A stretch of 64,000 bases of DNA, taken from contig JAXGPL010000011.1 of the NCBI GenBank assembly GCA_040766985.1, positions 1-64,000 on the forward strand. The letters run 5' to 3'. Positions within the stretch are counted from its first letter, which is position 1, and every line of letters starts with the position of its first letter. The translations under genes were made by a program, and so were the position numbers. Below the pieces are notes generated by a model. The model was not told where the DNA came from, made no database searches, and saw only the letters and a list, made by a program, of their open reading frames with translations. This stretch comes from JAXGPL01 sp040766985 (GTDB lineage Bacteria; Bacillota; Sulfobacillia; JAUYEG01). Positions 45,555 to 53,709 of the stretch are shown here, piece by piece.

Positions 45555-46790
45555 ATGGCCAACGACCAGGATTACTACGAGTTGCTCGGCGTAAGCCGCG
45601 ACGCGTCGGAGGATGAGATCAAGCGCGCCTTCAGGCATCTGGCGAGGCGTTACCACCCGGACGCCAACCCCGGTGACCCCACCGCCGAGGAGCGGTTCAA
45701 GAAGATCAACGAGGCGTACGAGGTCTTGTCCGACCCGCAGAAGCGTGCTACGTACGACCGTTTCGGCAGGGCTGGGCTTGGCGGCCCGGGCGGTGCGCCA
45801 GGGCCCGGTGGAGGGTTTGCGGGCTTCGAGGACATCTTCGACATGTTCTTCAGCGGCTTCGGCGGCGGCAGGCCCCAGGCCAGGCCGACCGGGCCGATGC
45901 GCGGCCCCGACCTGGAGATGGCCCTGGAGATCGAGCTTGAGGAAGCCGCTGTGGGACTGGAGCGGGAGATCGAGATCAGCCGCATTGAGTCCTGCAATAT
46001 CTGCGGCGGCAACGGCGTCCGGCCGGGCTCGCGTCCCGAGCGGTGTACTGTCTGCCGCGGCACGGGGCAGGTGACAGCCTCACAGAGCACCATTTTCGGC
46101 CGGATCATGACGACGCACACGTGCGAGGCATGCGGCGGGCGCGGTTTCGTCGTCACGGACCCGTGCCCGGAGTGCGGCGGGCGAGGGATGGTCCGGCGGG
46201 TGCGTAAGGTCACGGTCAGCATCCCGGCGGGGGTTTCCGACGCCGGCAGGCTTCGCCTGCCCGGCCAGGGACAGGGCGGCATCAACGGTGGGCCGGCCGG
46301 CGACCTGTACGTGGACGTCCGGGTCAAACCGCATCCCGTCTTCACCAGGCGCGGGCTCGACATCGTCGCCGAAGCGCCTGTCAGCTACATCCGCGCAGCC
46401 CTCGGCGGCACGATCGAGGTTGAAACCCTGTTCGGCCGCGAGCAGTTGGCCCTCCCGCCCGGCACGCAGCCCGGCGACGTCTTCGCCATCCGCGGCAAGG
46501 GGATGCCCGAGGTGCGCGGGCGCAAGCGCGGCGACCACCACGTCTTGGTCAAGGTGCAGATCCCCGACAGGCTCACCCCGCGGCAGCGCGAGTTGCTGAC
46601 CGAACTTGCCCGCGAGAGCGGCGAACCGCTTCCCGGCGAGAAGCCCCCCTTGGCGGCGACCAAGCCCGGTGGCAGGCGTCCCGGCGTTGCCCGCGCCGCC
46701 CGTCCCGGCAAGCGCAAGGGCGGCAAGAAGGGCCTGTTCGACCGTGTCAAGGAGGCCCTAACGGGAGAGCCCGATGACCAACTTGACTAG
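45555..46790 (+). CDS. dnaJ: Co-chaperone DnaJ (Hsp40)
   Basis: ATG 45555; 411 residues. A J domain (residues 5-70) with YHPD at about 33-36 stimulates DnaK ATPase. A Gly/Phe-rich linker follows (about 75-110). The zinc-binding domain has the four CxxCxGxG repeats CNICGGNG, CTVCRGTG, CEACGGRG and CPECGGRG (about 147-210). The C-terminal substrate-binding domains end in a basic low-complexity tail (about 370-411) longer than usual. It is 30 bases after the chaperonin gene and overlaps prmA by 17 bases, so chaperonin, dnaJ and prmA are one transcript. Its partner dnaK is not in this window. Confidence 0.95.
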   Translation: MANDQDYYELLGVSRDASEDEIKRAFRHLARRYHPDANPGDPTAEERFKKINEAYEVLSDPQKRATYDRFGRAGLGGPGGAPGPGGGFAGFEDIFDMFFSGFGGGRPQARPTGPMRGPDLEMALEIELEEAAVGLEREIEISRIESCNICGGNGVRPGSRPERCTVCRGTGQVTASQSTIFGRIMTTHTCEACGGRGFVVTDPCPECGGRGMVRRVRKVTVSIPAGVSDAGRLRLPGQGQGGINGGPAGDLYVDVRVKPHPVFTRRGLDIVAEAPVSYIRAALGGTIEVETLFGREQLALPPGTQPGDVFAIRGKGMPEVRGRKRGDHHVLVKVQIPDRLTPRQRELLTELARESGEPLPGEKPPLAATKPGGRRPGVARAARPGKRKGGKKGLFDRVKEALTGEPDDQLD

Positions 46791-47694
46791 CCCCGGCCCC
46801 GATCCCGCGCCGGAGGACGACCGGGTCTGGTGGGAGATCACCGTCAGGGGGGGGCCCGCCTCGCTTGACCTCTCAGGCGAAGCCCTGCGGGATATCGTGC
46901 CGGCAGGATTCATTGAAACCGCCGACGGCATCACCGCATACCTACCTGACAGGGAGACCGCCGAGAAGGCCGCTGCGGCCGTCACGGCGGCAGGCGCCGT
47001 ATCCGCTCAGCTGCGGCCTGTGGCGGAGGCGGAGTGGGGCGTCTGGCGCAGGGCGTTTCGGCCCGTCGCAGTCGGTGAACGGCTGCGGATCGTGCCGGTT
47101 TGGGACGCCGCGGTCCCCGCGGTCTCCGCGGGGCTGGTCGCCCACGACGCACCGGGCGACGTCACAGTCGTCATTGAGCCCGGGCTGGCCTTCGGCACGG
47201 GCGACCACCCCACTACGGCGGCCTGCCTGCAGCTTCTTGAACGACTGGTGCGTGAAGGAGCTGAGGTGCTCGACGCTGGTACGGGATCGGGCATCCTCGC
47301 GATCGCTGCCGCGCTTCTGGGTGCCGGCCGCGTGGTCGCGGTAGATATCGACCCGGTCGCGTGCCGGTCCGCAACGGCCAACATCGCGCTCAATCCGGGT
47401 GCGCGGGAGAAGGTTTCCGTGTGCTGTCGGGACATCGCGGAACTTGCGGAGGCGGAGGGTGGACCGGTCTTCGACATTATCGTCGCCAATCTCACCAGCG
47501 ATGTCGTCATCGCCCTGCTTCCGACGCTGCTCCAGAGCCTCGTCGCTGGCGGCCGGATGGTGTTGTCGGGTATCAGCGTCGAGCGCGAAGGCGACGTTAT
47601 GCTCGCGCTGGACGCGGCAGGACTCGCCCCCGTCGACCTGGCGAGGGAACGCGGTTGGCTGACGGTATGCTGTGAACGGGGGGGAGGACTGTGA
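46774..47694 (+). CDS. prmA: Ribosomal protein L11 methyltransferase PrmA
   Basis: A 306-residue SAM-dependent methyltransferase. VVIEPGLAFGTGDHPTTAACL and VLDAGTGSGILAIAAALLGAGRVVAVDIDPVA are the PrmA and SAM-binding motifs; FDIIVANLTSDVV is the catalytic post-motif. It trimethylates L11 at several positions. Its ATG overlaps dnaJ by 17 bases and its stop overlaps rsmE, the usual order downstream of dnaJ in Firmicutes. Confidence 0.95.
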   Translation: MTNLTSPGPDPAPEDDRVWWEITVRGGPASLDLSGEALRDIVPAGFIETADGITAYLPDRETAEKAAAAVTAAGAVSAQLRPVAEAEWGVWRRAFRPVAVGERLRIVPVWDAAVPAVSAGLVAHDAPGDVTVVIEPGLAFGTGDHPTTAACLQLLERLVREGAEVLDAGTGSGILAIAAALLGAGRVVAVDIDPVACRSATANIALNPGAREKVSVCCRDIAELAEAEGGPVFDIIVANLTSDVVIALLPTLLQSLVAGGRMVLSGISVEREGDVMLALDAAGLAPVDLARERGWLTVCCERGGGL

Positions 47695-48519
47695 GCGCCG
47701 GGCCCAACGGGGTACACCGGATCGTCCTCACGGCAGAGGAGATCAGGGGAAACCGTGTTCTCCTGACCCGGGAAAACACCCACCATGTCCGCGAGGTTCT
47801 GCGCCTCCGGCATGGCGCCGTCCTGCGCGGGCTGGTGCCGCTCACCAGCGAGCCGGCGAGCGGCGGATACGACCTTATCCTGCGCATCGACGAGATGCGC
47901 TCAGGGCGGCAGGCCTGTGAAGTTGGGGGCCATATCGAGCTGGGTACGGAGCCGCCGCTGGCCGTCACGGTCTGCCAGGGGCTTACGCGCTCGGAAAGGT
48001 TTGAGTATTCGCTCCAAAAGTGCACCGAGATCGGCGCGCGGGGCTTCCGGCCGGTCCTGACGGCACGCAGCATCGTCCGCCTGGATGCGTTACGCCACCT
48101 CCAGCGGCTGGGCCGCTGGCGCCGGATCGCAGAGGAAGCAGCCCTCCAGTCGGGGCGGGCGCGCATCCCGGAGGTGAGCGAGGTGGTCAGGCTCGGTGAG
48201 TTGTGCGATCTTGCCACGGCCTCGCCCGCCCAGCTGATGCTCGTCGCCTACGAGCAGGAGACCACCCCGCTTCGCGACGTGCTCCGCCGCGCCACCACGA
48301 ACGGCAGGCCGCAGACGGCTCCCGTGGTTGTCGGCCACGAGGAGACGACCTCGAACGCGGGGAAGTGGGGCTACGCTGGCTGCGGCCGGTTTCATCCCGG
48401 TGAGCCTTGGCCCGCGCATCCCTGCGGACGGAAACCGCCGGTCCCGTGATCCTTTCGTTACTGCTCTACGAGCTGGCCGACCTGGGTGGCGGCTGCTGGG
48501 TGGCAGTCCCGGTGACTGA
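47691..48519 (+). pseudogene. rsmE: 16S rRNA m3U1498 methyltransferase RsmE, frameshifted near the C-terminus
   Basis: GTG 47691 overlaps prmA by four bases. The frame reads normally through NGVHRIVLTAEEI, HHVREVLRLRHGAVLRG, QGLTRSERFEYSLQKCTEIGA and RWRRIAEEAALQSGR. At about 48340 the SAM-binding GPEGG knot is lost (VGHEET). Beyond it the true protein reappears in other frames: DLERGEVGL, then AAAGFIPVSLGPRI, then LRTETAGPVILSLLLYELADLGG up to about 48500. So three indels fall within 100 bases of a conserved gene. Full-length RsmE is about 250 residues, which fits. The end coordinate is approximate. Sequence error is likelier than true loss. Confidence 0.8.
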
Positions 48520-48524
48520 GCAGG

Positions 48525-49980
48525 GTGCGGCCGACCGATCCACGCGCCGCGGCACGCGGGCAGGCCTTCCTGACCCTCGGCTGCAAGGTCAACCAGTACG
48601 ATTCGGAGGCGATGGCCGGGGCCCATCCGGGCGCTAGGGTGGGAAGTGATCGAGCGGCCCGAGGACCTGCTCGGCGGACCGGACGTAATCGTCGTCAACA
48701 GCTGCGCGGTGACGGCGCGCGCCGCAGCCAAGAGCCGCCAGGCCGCGCGCGCGGCAGCGCGAAAGCACCCGGGCAGCCGCGTCGCGTTGGTGGGCTGCTA
48801 CCCCCAGGTCTTCCGCGATGAAGCCCGTCAGGTCGAAGGCGTTGCGGGCATCGCCGGCACGGGCAGGCATTGCGCGCTAAGCCTGTTCGAGTCCATCCTG
48901 CGCGGGCCCAGGCCTGCGGGCAATCCGGACGTAACGCGGCAGGAGCCCCAGGAGGCTCCCCTCGACTTCCCGGCGACATTCGAGAACCTTCCGGCAGCGC
49001 CGGCGGCGGGCAGGGTCCGCGCGTTTCTCAAGGTGCAGGAAGGCTGCCAGATGAACTGCGCCTACTGTCTGGTGCCGCAGGCGCGCGGTCCGCAACGGTC
49101 GTGCCTGCCGGAAGCCGCTCTGGCCGCGGCCCGCTCGCTGTTGCGACACGGGGCGCGTGAGCTCGTGTTGACAGGTATCCACCTCGGCGCTTACGGGCGC
49201 GACCTCGCCGCCGGGGAGCGGCCCGCCGCCACGGAACGGCCCGCCGCCGCAGAGCGGCACATCGCCGGCGAATCGCTCGCCTGCCTGGTCACGGCCTGCC
49301 TAGGCCTGCCCGGCCTGGTGCGCCTCCGTCTCTCCTCGATTGAACCCACCGACATCGACGAAGGCCTGTTGAGGGTATTGGCGTCGGACCCGCGGGTCTG
49401 CCGTCACCTGCATATCCCGCTTCAGAGCGGTTGCGACAGGACGCTCGCAGCGATGCGGCGCCATTACGACACCGCCGGCTATGCGGCGGTCGTCAGGCGG
49501 GCGCGTTCCGCCCTGCCCGGTCTCGCCGTGAGCACCGACGTTATGGCGGGGTTTCCAGGAGAAACCCGTGCCGACTTCGACGCCACCGATGCATTCATCC
49601 GGGAGATGGGCTTTATGCGGCTTCATGTCTTTCCGTATTCGCCCCGGCCTAACACGGTTGCGGCGACGTTCGGCGGGCAGGTGCCGGGAAAGGAGCGCGA
49701 GAGGCGGGCCCGGCAGTTGATTGCGACCGGCAGGGAACTGGCGGCATCCTATAACCGTCAGTTGCTAGGCAGGGAGACGGGAGTGCTTCTGGAAAAAAAC
49801 CCTGTACCTGCGGATATAGCGGGGTTTCCGGGCTATGCAAACGAAGGCCTGACACCGGATTACGTCCGCGCCGCAGTGTCTTCCACGCAACCGTATCCGG
49901 CGGGCACGCTCGTGATGATCCGTGTGACGGGGGCCGACGCCGACGGCGTGACCGGTCAGGTGAGCGCACAACCGTCCTGA
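48525..49980 (+). pseudogene. mtaB: tRNA t6A37 methylthiotransferase MtaB, N-terminal frameshift
   Basis: GTG 48525 starts a frame with QAFLTLGCKVNQYDSEAMAG, the usual MtaB opening. At GGGGCCCATCC near 48620 the frame is lost; one C fewer would give AIRALGWEVIERPEDLLGG and join the long frame from 48646. That frame has VIVVNSCAVT and the radical-SAM CQMNCAYCLVPQARGPQRS, then the C-terminal TRAM domain. All three Cys of the radical cluster (C-x3-C-x2-C) and the UPF0004 Cys residues are present across both frames. MtaB adds a methylthio group to t6A37 of tRNA. A 7-residue repeat (ERPAATERPAAAER) sits near residue 185. Confidence 0.85.
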
Positions 49981-50071
49981 CTAGACCATACGCTGTGATA
50001 CGCATGGGACGACCGGACCGTTGCGGCTTTTGGGCTAGAGAAGGACCGGGCAATCGACAGGGAGTGGGCGA

Positions 50072-51313
50072 ATGGGCGAAGGCAAGCGAGGACGGCTGCG
50101 CGTTGGCGTGGTGTTTGGGGGGCGTTCGGGTGAGCACGAGGTGTCGCTGCTCTCGGCGGCCTCGGTGATGGCGGCGCTCGACCCGGCGCAGTACGAGGTC
50201 GTCCCGATCGGCATTACCAAAGAGGGCAGTTGGCTAGCCGGGCCGGCCGCGCTCGAACGGCTGCGTGCGGCAGCGATGCTGCCGGCCAGCGGAGCGATGA
50301 AGGCCCTGGCTGCGGCCAACCCAAGGTTCGATCCCGCAGATGCGCACGAAGTCGGACTGCTGCCCGACCCGAGCAGGCGTGGGCAGCTGGAACGCCTCAC
50401 ACCAGGAGCGGTGCGCGAGGCCGGCGGCGGTGAGGCCGGCGGCGGCACGGTGACGCTGGCCACGGTGGACGTCGTGTTCCCGGTGTTGCACGGGCCGTTC
50501 GGCGAGGACGGCACGATCCAGGGGCTGCTTGAGTTGGCAGGGCTGCCGTACGTCGGCGCCGGCGTCTTGGGATCGGCCCTCGGTATGGACAAGATCGCGA
50601 TGAAGGACGTCTTCCGCGCCCGCGGGCTGCCGGTTGTGCGGTACATCGGGCTCACGCGCGCGGCAATCGAAGCCGACCCGCCGGCGGCTGAACGGCCGGT
50701 GCTGGACCAGCTCAGGCTGCCGGTCTTTGTCAAGCCCGCCAATCTCGGCTCAAGCGTCGGTATCACCAAAGTCCGCGCGCCAGACGAACTCGGCAAGGCC
50801 CTTCGCATCGCGGCCAGGTACGACCGGCGCGTCATCGTCGAGGAGGGCGCCCCTAACGCCCGCGAGATCGAGTGTAGCGTTCTCGGCAACGACTTTCCCG
50901 AGGCCTCTGTGCCCGGCGAGGTCATTCCCAGCCGCGAGTTTTACGACTATTGCGCCAAGTACATCGACGACGATTCGAGCCTGGTCATCCCGGCCGAGCT
51001 TCCGGCGGAGGTAGCGCAGGAAGTGCGCCGGATCGCCGTCGCGGCCTTTCTGGCGCTGGACTGCGCAGGGATGGCGAGGGTTGACTTCTTCGTCGGCCGC
51101 GACGACAACCGCATCACACTCAACGAGCTCAATACCATCCCCGGCTTTACCACGATCAGCATGTACCCCAAGCTCTGGCAGGCCAGCGGCATCAGCTACG
51201 AGGAGCTACTCAAACGGCTGATCGCGTTGGCGATCGAGCGGCACCGCGACCGGCAGCGCAGCAAGACAACATATTCGCCGTTCGAGGAACCCGGCGGGCG
51301 GTATGACGGCTGA
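50072..51313 (+). CDS. ddl: D-alanine-D-alanine ligase
   Basis: ATG 50072 gives 413 residues in the ATP-grasp fold: VGVVFGGRSGEHEVSLLSA, PVLHGPFGEDGTIQGLLELAGLPYVGAGVLGSALGMDKIAMK, VFVKPANLGSSVGITKV, EIECSVLGND, EFYDYCAKYIDDDSS, and NELNTIPGFTTISMYPKLW. The YDYCAKY omega-loop Tyr fits a D-Ala:D-Ala rather than D-lactate ligase. It makes the dipeptide for peptidoglycan. Its insertion between mtaB and the HIT gene is not the usual Firmicutes order. It overlaps the next gene by 11 bases. Confidence 0.95.
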   Translation: MGEGKRGRLRVGVVFGGRSGEHEVSLLSAASVMAALDPAQYEVVPIGITKEGSWLAGPAALERLRAAAMLPASGAMKALAAANPRFDPADAHEVGLLPDPSRRGQLERLTPGAVREAGGGEAGGGTVTLATVDVVFPVLHGPFGEDGTIQGLLELAGLPYVGAGVLGSALGMDKIAMKDVFRARGLPVVRYIGLTRAAIEADPPAAERPVLDQLRLPVFVKPANLGSSVGITKVRAPDELGKALRIAARYDRRVIVEEGAPNAREIECSVLGNDFPEASVPGEVIPSREFYDYCAKYIDDDSSLVIPAELPAEVAQEVRRIAVAAFLALDCAGMARVDFFVGRDDNRITLNELNTIPGFTTISMYPKLWQASGISYEELLKRLIALAIERHRDRQRSKTTYSPFEEPGGRYDG

Positions 51314-51752
51314 GGTAGCGCGCGCAGACCACGATACCGAGCCGGCGTACCGCTTCGACTTGCCCCTCAGTCCTGGCGTCTTCATCAGGCGTGCCGGCCG
51401 CTTCACAATGGAAGCCCGTCTCTCCGACGGCACTCCCGGCCTGCTGCATCTCCCCAACGGCGGCCGTCTCCAGACCGTCCTTCTTCCCGGCGCCCGGGTC
51501 CTCTACCGGCCGCGCAACCGCGGACCACGCAAGGGAGAAGGTCCTGCTCGCGTCACAGACGGCAGGGCCACGCTCGTCGAGGTCGCCGGGGATGTCGGCT
51601 GGGTCACGGTGGACGCAACGCTCCCCGCAAGAGCCCTGTCGCACATCCTGCGGGCGGCCGCCGGGGCCGGCCTGAAGGTCGTGGCATATCACCTCGAGGC
51701 GTCGCCGGATCGAATCCGCCTCGCGCGGCGGCCGCCGGTGGAGTTGTCCTGA
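51303..51752 (+). CDS. SfsA N-terminal-domain-like protein, short
   Basis: A 149-residue protein starting inside ddl. PLSPGVFIRRAGRFTMEARLSDGTPGLLHLPNGGRLQTVLLPGARV (in pieces) matches the OB-like N-terminal domain of SfsA (RxxRF...HxPNxGRL). The part after about residue 75 (WVTVDATLPARALSHIL) is SfsA-like in layout but the C-terminal nuclease motif (D...E-x-K) is missing. Full SfsA is about 230 residues. This may be a stand-alone nucleic-acid-binding domain or a decayed relic. Confidence 0.6.
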   Translation: MTAEVARADHDTEPAYRFDLPLSPGVFIRRAGRFTMEARLSDGTPGLLHLPNGGRLQTVLLPGARVLYRPRNRGPRKGEGPARVTDGRATLVEVAGDVGWVTVDATLPARALSHILRAAAGAGLKVVAYHLEASPDRIRLARRPPVELS

Positions 51753-51910
51753 CCTTACCTGTGCCGCGTGTAGGAGCCGTGCGGAAGATTCGCTGCCCGA
51801 GCCGACACGGTCCTGGAGGATTGGCGGTATTTTGTGCCAAACTGATGGAGGCGGGTGCGGCGGCAATGCCGTGCGCGGGGCGCGACCAGAGATGAACGGA
51901 GGGGTTAGCG

Positions 51911-52102
51911 GTGAAAGTCAAAGTGACCGAGGAGTGCATCGCTTGCGGAGCTTGCGTGGATATCTGCCCGGAGGTCTTCTACCTTGGCGACGACGGGTTT
52001 GCCCATGTCAAGGAAGAAGAGGCTAAAAAGCCGGAGAACGCCGAGAAGATCCGCGAGGCGGCCGACGGCTGCCCGACCGAGGCTATCGAGATCGAGGAGT
52101 AG
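51911..52102 (+). CDS. Single-cluster 4Fe-4S ferredoxin
   Basis: GTG 51911 follows GGAGGGGTTAG. The 63-residue product has ECIACGACVDICPEVF and, near the C-terminus, DGCPTEAIEI. The CxxCxxC...C pattern with the distal Cys ligates one [4Fe-4S] cluster, as in small clostridial or Thermotoga-type ferredoxins. It is a soluble electron carrier. The partner enzyme is not evident; a terminator follows. Confidence 0.9.
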   Translation: MKVKVTEECIACGACVDICPEVFYLGDDGFAHVKEEEAKKPENAEKIREAADGCPTEAIEIEE

Positions 52103-52152
52103 CTTCCCGGCCCGGCACATGACCGGCCGTCGTTCAAAGTGATTACGCACCA

Positions 52153-52177
52153 GGCAGGCGGCGTTGTGCCGCCTGCC
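52153..52177 (+). terminator. Hairpin terminator after the ferredoxin gene
   Basis: GGCAGGCGGC and GCCGCCTGCC form a perfect 10-bp stem around GTTGT, followed by TTCGCTCG, 50 bases after the stop. Confidence 0.65.
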
Positions 52178-52200
52178 TTCGCTCGCATTGCCCCGTTGCC

Positions 52201-52223
52201 GCCCGGCCGGTCGCCGGCCGGGC
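52201..52223. terminator. Second GC hairpin after the ferredoxin gene
   Basis: GCCCGGCCGG and CCGGCCGGGC form a perfect 10-bp stem around TCG. With the hairpin at 52153 it makes a tandem structure before the HIT gene. Confidence 0.5.
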
Positions 52224-52373
52224 CTTCCCGGCTTCACACGCGGCTGCAATGCTGCTTTAGCGTGGGAGGATTGGCACGTTTTGGACACGAATAGTAACAG
52301 GCCTCAAATGACTCTACCTTGCACTTGATGTGCACTGAGGGGCCTGATATCTTTGATGGAGGTGCGGCGGCAG

Positions 52374-52714
52374 TTGGACTGCATCTTCTGCGCGATTGCG
52401 GCCGGCAGGATCAAGAGCGATATCGTTTACAGCGACGATCATGTGGTTGCGTTTCGCGACATCAACCCGGTGGCACCGGTGCACGTGCTGGTCAGCCCAC
52501 GCAGGCATATCGGCTCACTGATGGACTTGGGCCCGGACGACGGCGAGATGCTGTCAGCTATTCACCAGGCCATTCAGAAGATAGCTGAAGAGCAGGGGAT
52601 TGTGACAGCGGGTTTCCGGGTCGTGGTCAACATCGGTGAGGGTGCCGGCCAGACGGTCGGCCATCTCCACTACCATGTCTTGGGTGGCAGAGCCCTCGAC
52701 TGGCCCCCGGCTAG
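52374..52714 (+). CDS. HIT-family (histidine triad) nucleotide hydrolase, stop lost by indel
   Basis: The preferred start is TTG 52374, nine bases after GGAGGTG, giving LDCIFCAIAAGRIKSDIVYSDDHVVAF. The C-terminal histidine triad is GHLHYHVLGGR, the HIT active site that hydrolyses nucleoside phosphoramidates. The usual ending is W-P-P-G-stop. Here TGGCCCCCGGCTAG reads W-P-P-A-R and continues in frame into rpsU; one more C would give W-P-P-G and TAG at 52712-52714. So the fused 205-residue frame is probably an artefact. Four conserved His residues are in place. Confidence 0.8.
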
Positions 52715-52760
52715 GAGAGGCCTTCCCCGTGCTGAGACGGTGGAGGGAGGGATATGCAAG

Positions 52761-52967
52761 ATGTCCGAGGTCAAGGTAGGCAAGGATGAGACGCTTGAGA
52801 GCGCACTAAGGCGCTTCAAGCGGCAGACTCAGCGCTCGGGCGTTCTCAAGGAGGTCCGCAAGCGCGAACACTATGAAGCCCAGCGTCAAGCGCAAGAAGA
52901 AATCTATCGCCGCGCAGAGGCGCAAGCGGCGTTAGCCGGCGCGCCCGCGGGGCGTAAGGTCGGTTGA
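52761..52967 (+). CDS. rpsU: Ribosomal protein S21
   Basis: ATG 52761 has its own GGAGGGAGGGA site; 68 residues. It reads MSEVKVGKDETLESALRRFKRQTQRSGVLKEVRKREHYE in pieces, the S21 core, with an Arg/Ala-rich tail. S21 helps base-pairing of the Shine-Dalgarno region of mRNA. The frame is open from the HIT gene upstream, through an indel in the HIT stop; the separate start and ribosome site show rpsU is its own gene. Confidence 0.9.
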   Translation: MSEVKVGKDETLESALRRFKRQTQRSGVLKEVRKREHYEAQRQAQEEIYRRAEAQAALAGAPAGRKVG

Positions 52968-52975
52968 TCGGAGCT

Positions 52976-53437
52976 ATGCCAAACCTCAAGGATCGCCTGC
53001 AACAGGATATGAATGAGGCGCTGCGCGCCCGCGAAGCGGGCCGCAAGCGCCTCTCTGTTATCCGCCTCCTTCGGGCCGCCGTGCTCAACGCCGAGAAGGA
53101 GCGCCCCGGCGGGCTCGATGACAGCGCGGTGTTGGCCGTGCTCTCCCGGGAGGGCAAGCGGCTGCAGGGAGACATCGACGAGTTCCGCCGCCTCGGCCAG
53201 AAGGAGCGGGCCGACGAGCTGGCTGGCGAACTTGAGATCGTCAAGGAATACCTCCCGCAGCCACTCAGCGCCGAGGAAGTCGAGGAGTTGGCACGCCGGG
53301 CCGTTGCCGAGGCTGGCGCAACCAGGCCGCAGGAGATGGGCAAGGTGATGAAGGTGCTCATGCCTATGCTTCAGGGCAGGGCAGACGGCAGGCTTGCCAG
53401 CGACATTGTCAAGCGCCTGTTGGTAGGTGGAGCCTAG
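52976..53437 (+). CDS. yqeY: GatB/YqeY-domain protein
   Basis: ATG 52976 lies eight bases after rpsU. The 153-residue product reads LKDRLQQDMNEALRAREAGRKRLSVIRLLRAAV, then LAGELEIVKEYLPQPLSAEEVEEL and MGKVMKVLMPMLQGRADGRLASDIV, the usual YqeY pattern of helices related to the tail domain of GatB. The exact function is unknown. It follows rpsU as in other Firmicutes. Confidence 0.9.
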   Translation: MPNLKDRLQQDMNEALRAREAGRKRLSVIRLLRAAVLNAEKERPGGLDDSAVLAVLSREGKRLQGDIDEFRRLGQKERADELAGELEIVKEYLPQPLSAEEVEELARRAVAEAGATRPQEMGKVMKVLMPMLQGRADGRLASDIVKRLLVGGA

Positions 53438-53709
53438 GCAGCACCTCTCAGCCGGCCCCCAACATGCCCGCACCAAGACCGCGGTTCCAGTCCAGATTGT
53501 TCTTACCAGACTTCGTGCGCCCCTTTTTCGTTGCCAGGGAGTGCAGGTCACGGCGTATCCTTCGGGCCGGTGGGGAGCCTAGAAGCCCGTGGGAGAAGGG
53601 GTAGTGCTTCTGCAATCAAAGCTATATACTAGTAATAGCAGATCGGCATTACCGGTCCGGCGCATCCAGGTGACCGGAGAGTCAGGACCGATCAGGAGGA
53701 GGCATATCC

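Noticed and set aside
52374..52967. Genuine HIT-S21 fusion protein
   Set aside because: The missing stop is explained by one base in a C-run, and rpsU keeps its own start and Shine-Dalgarno.
53590..53640. Promoter with TATACT at 53625-53630 before nfeD
   Set aside because: No acceptable -35 hexamer lies 16-18 bases upstream.
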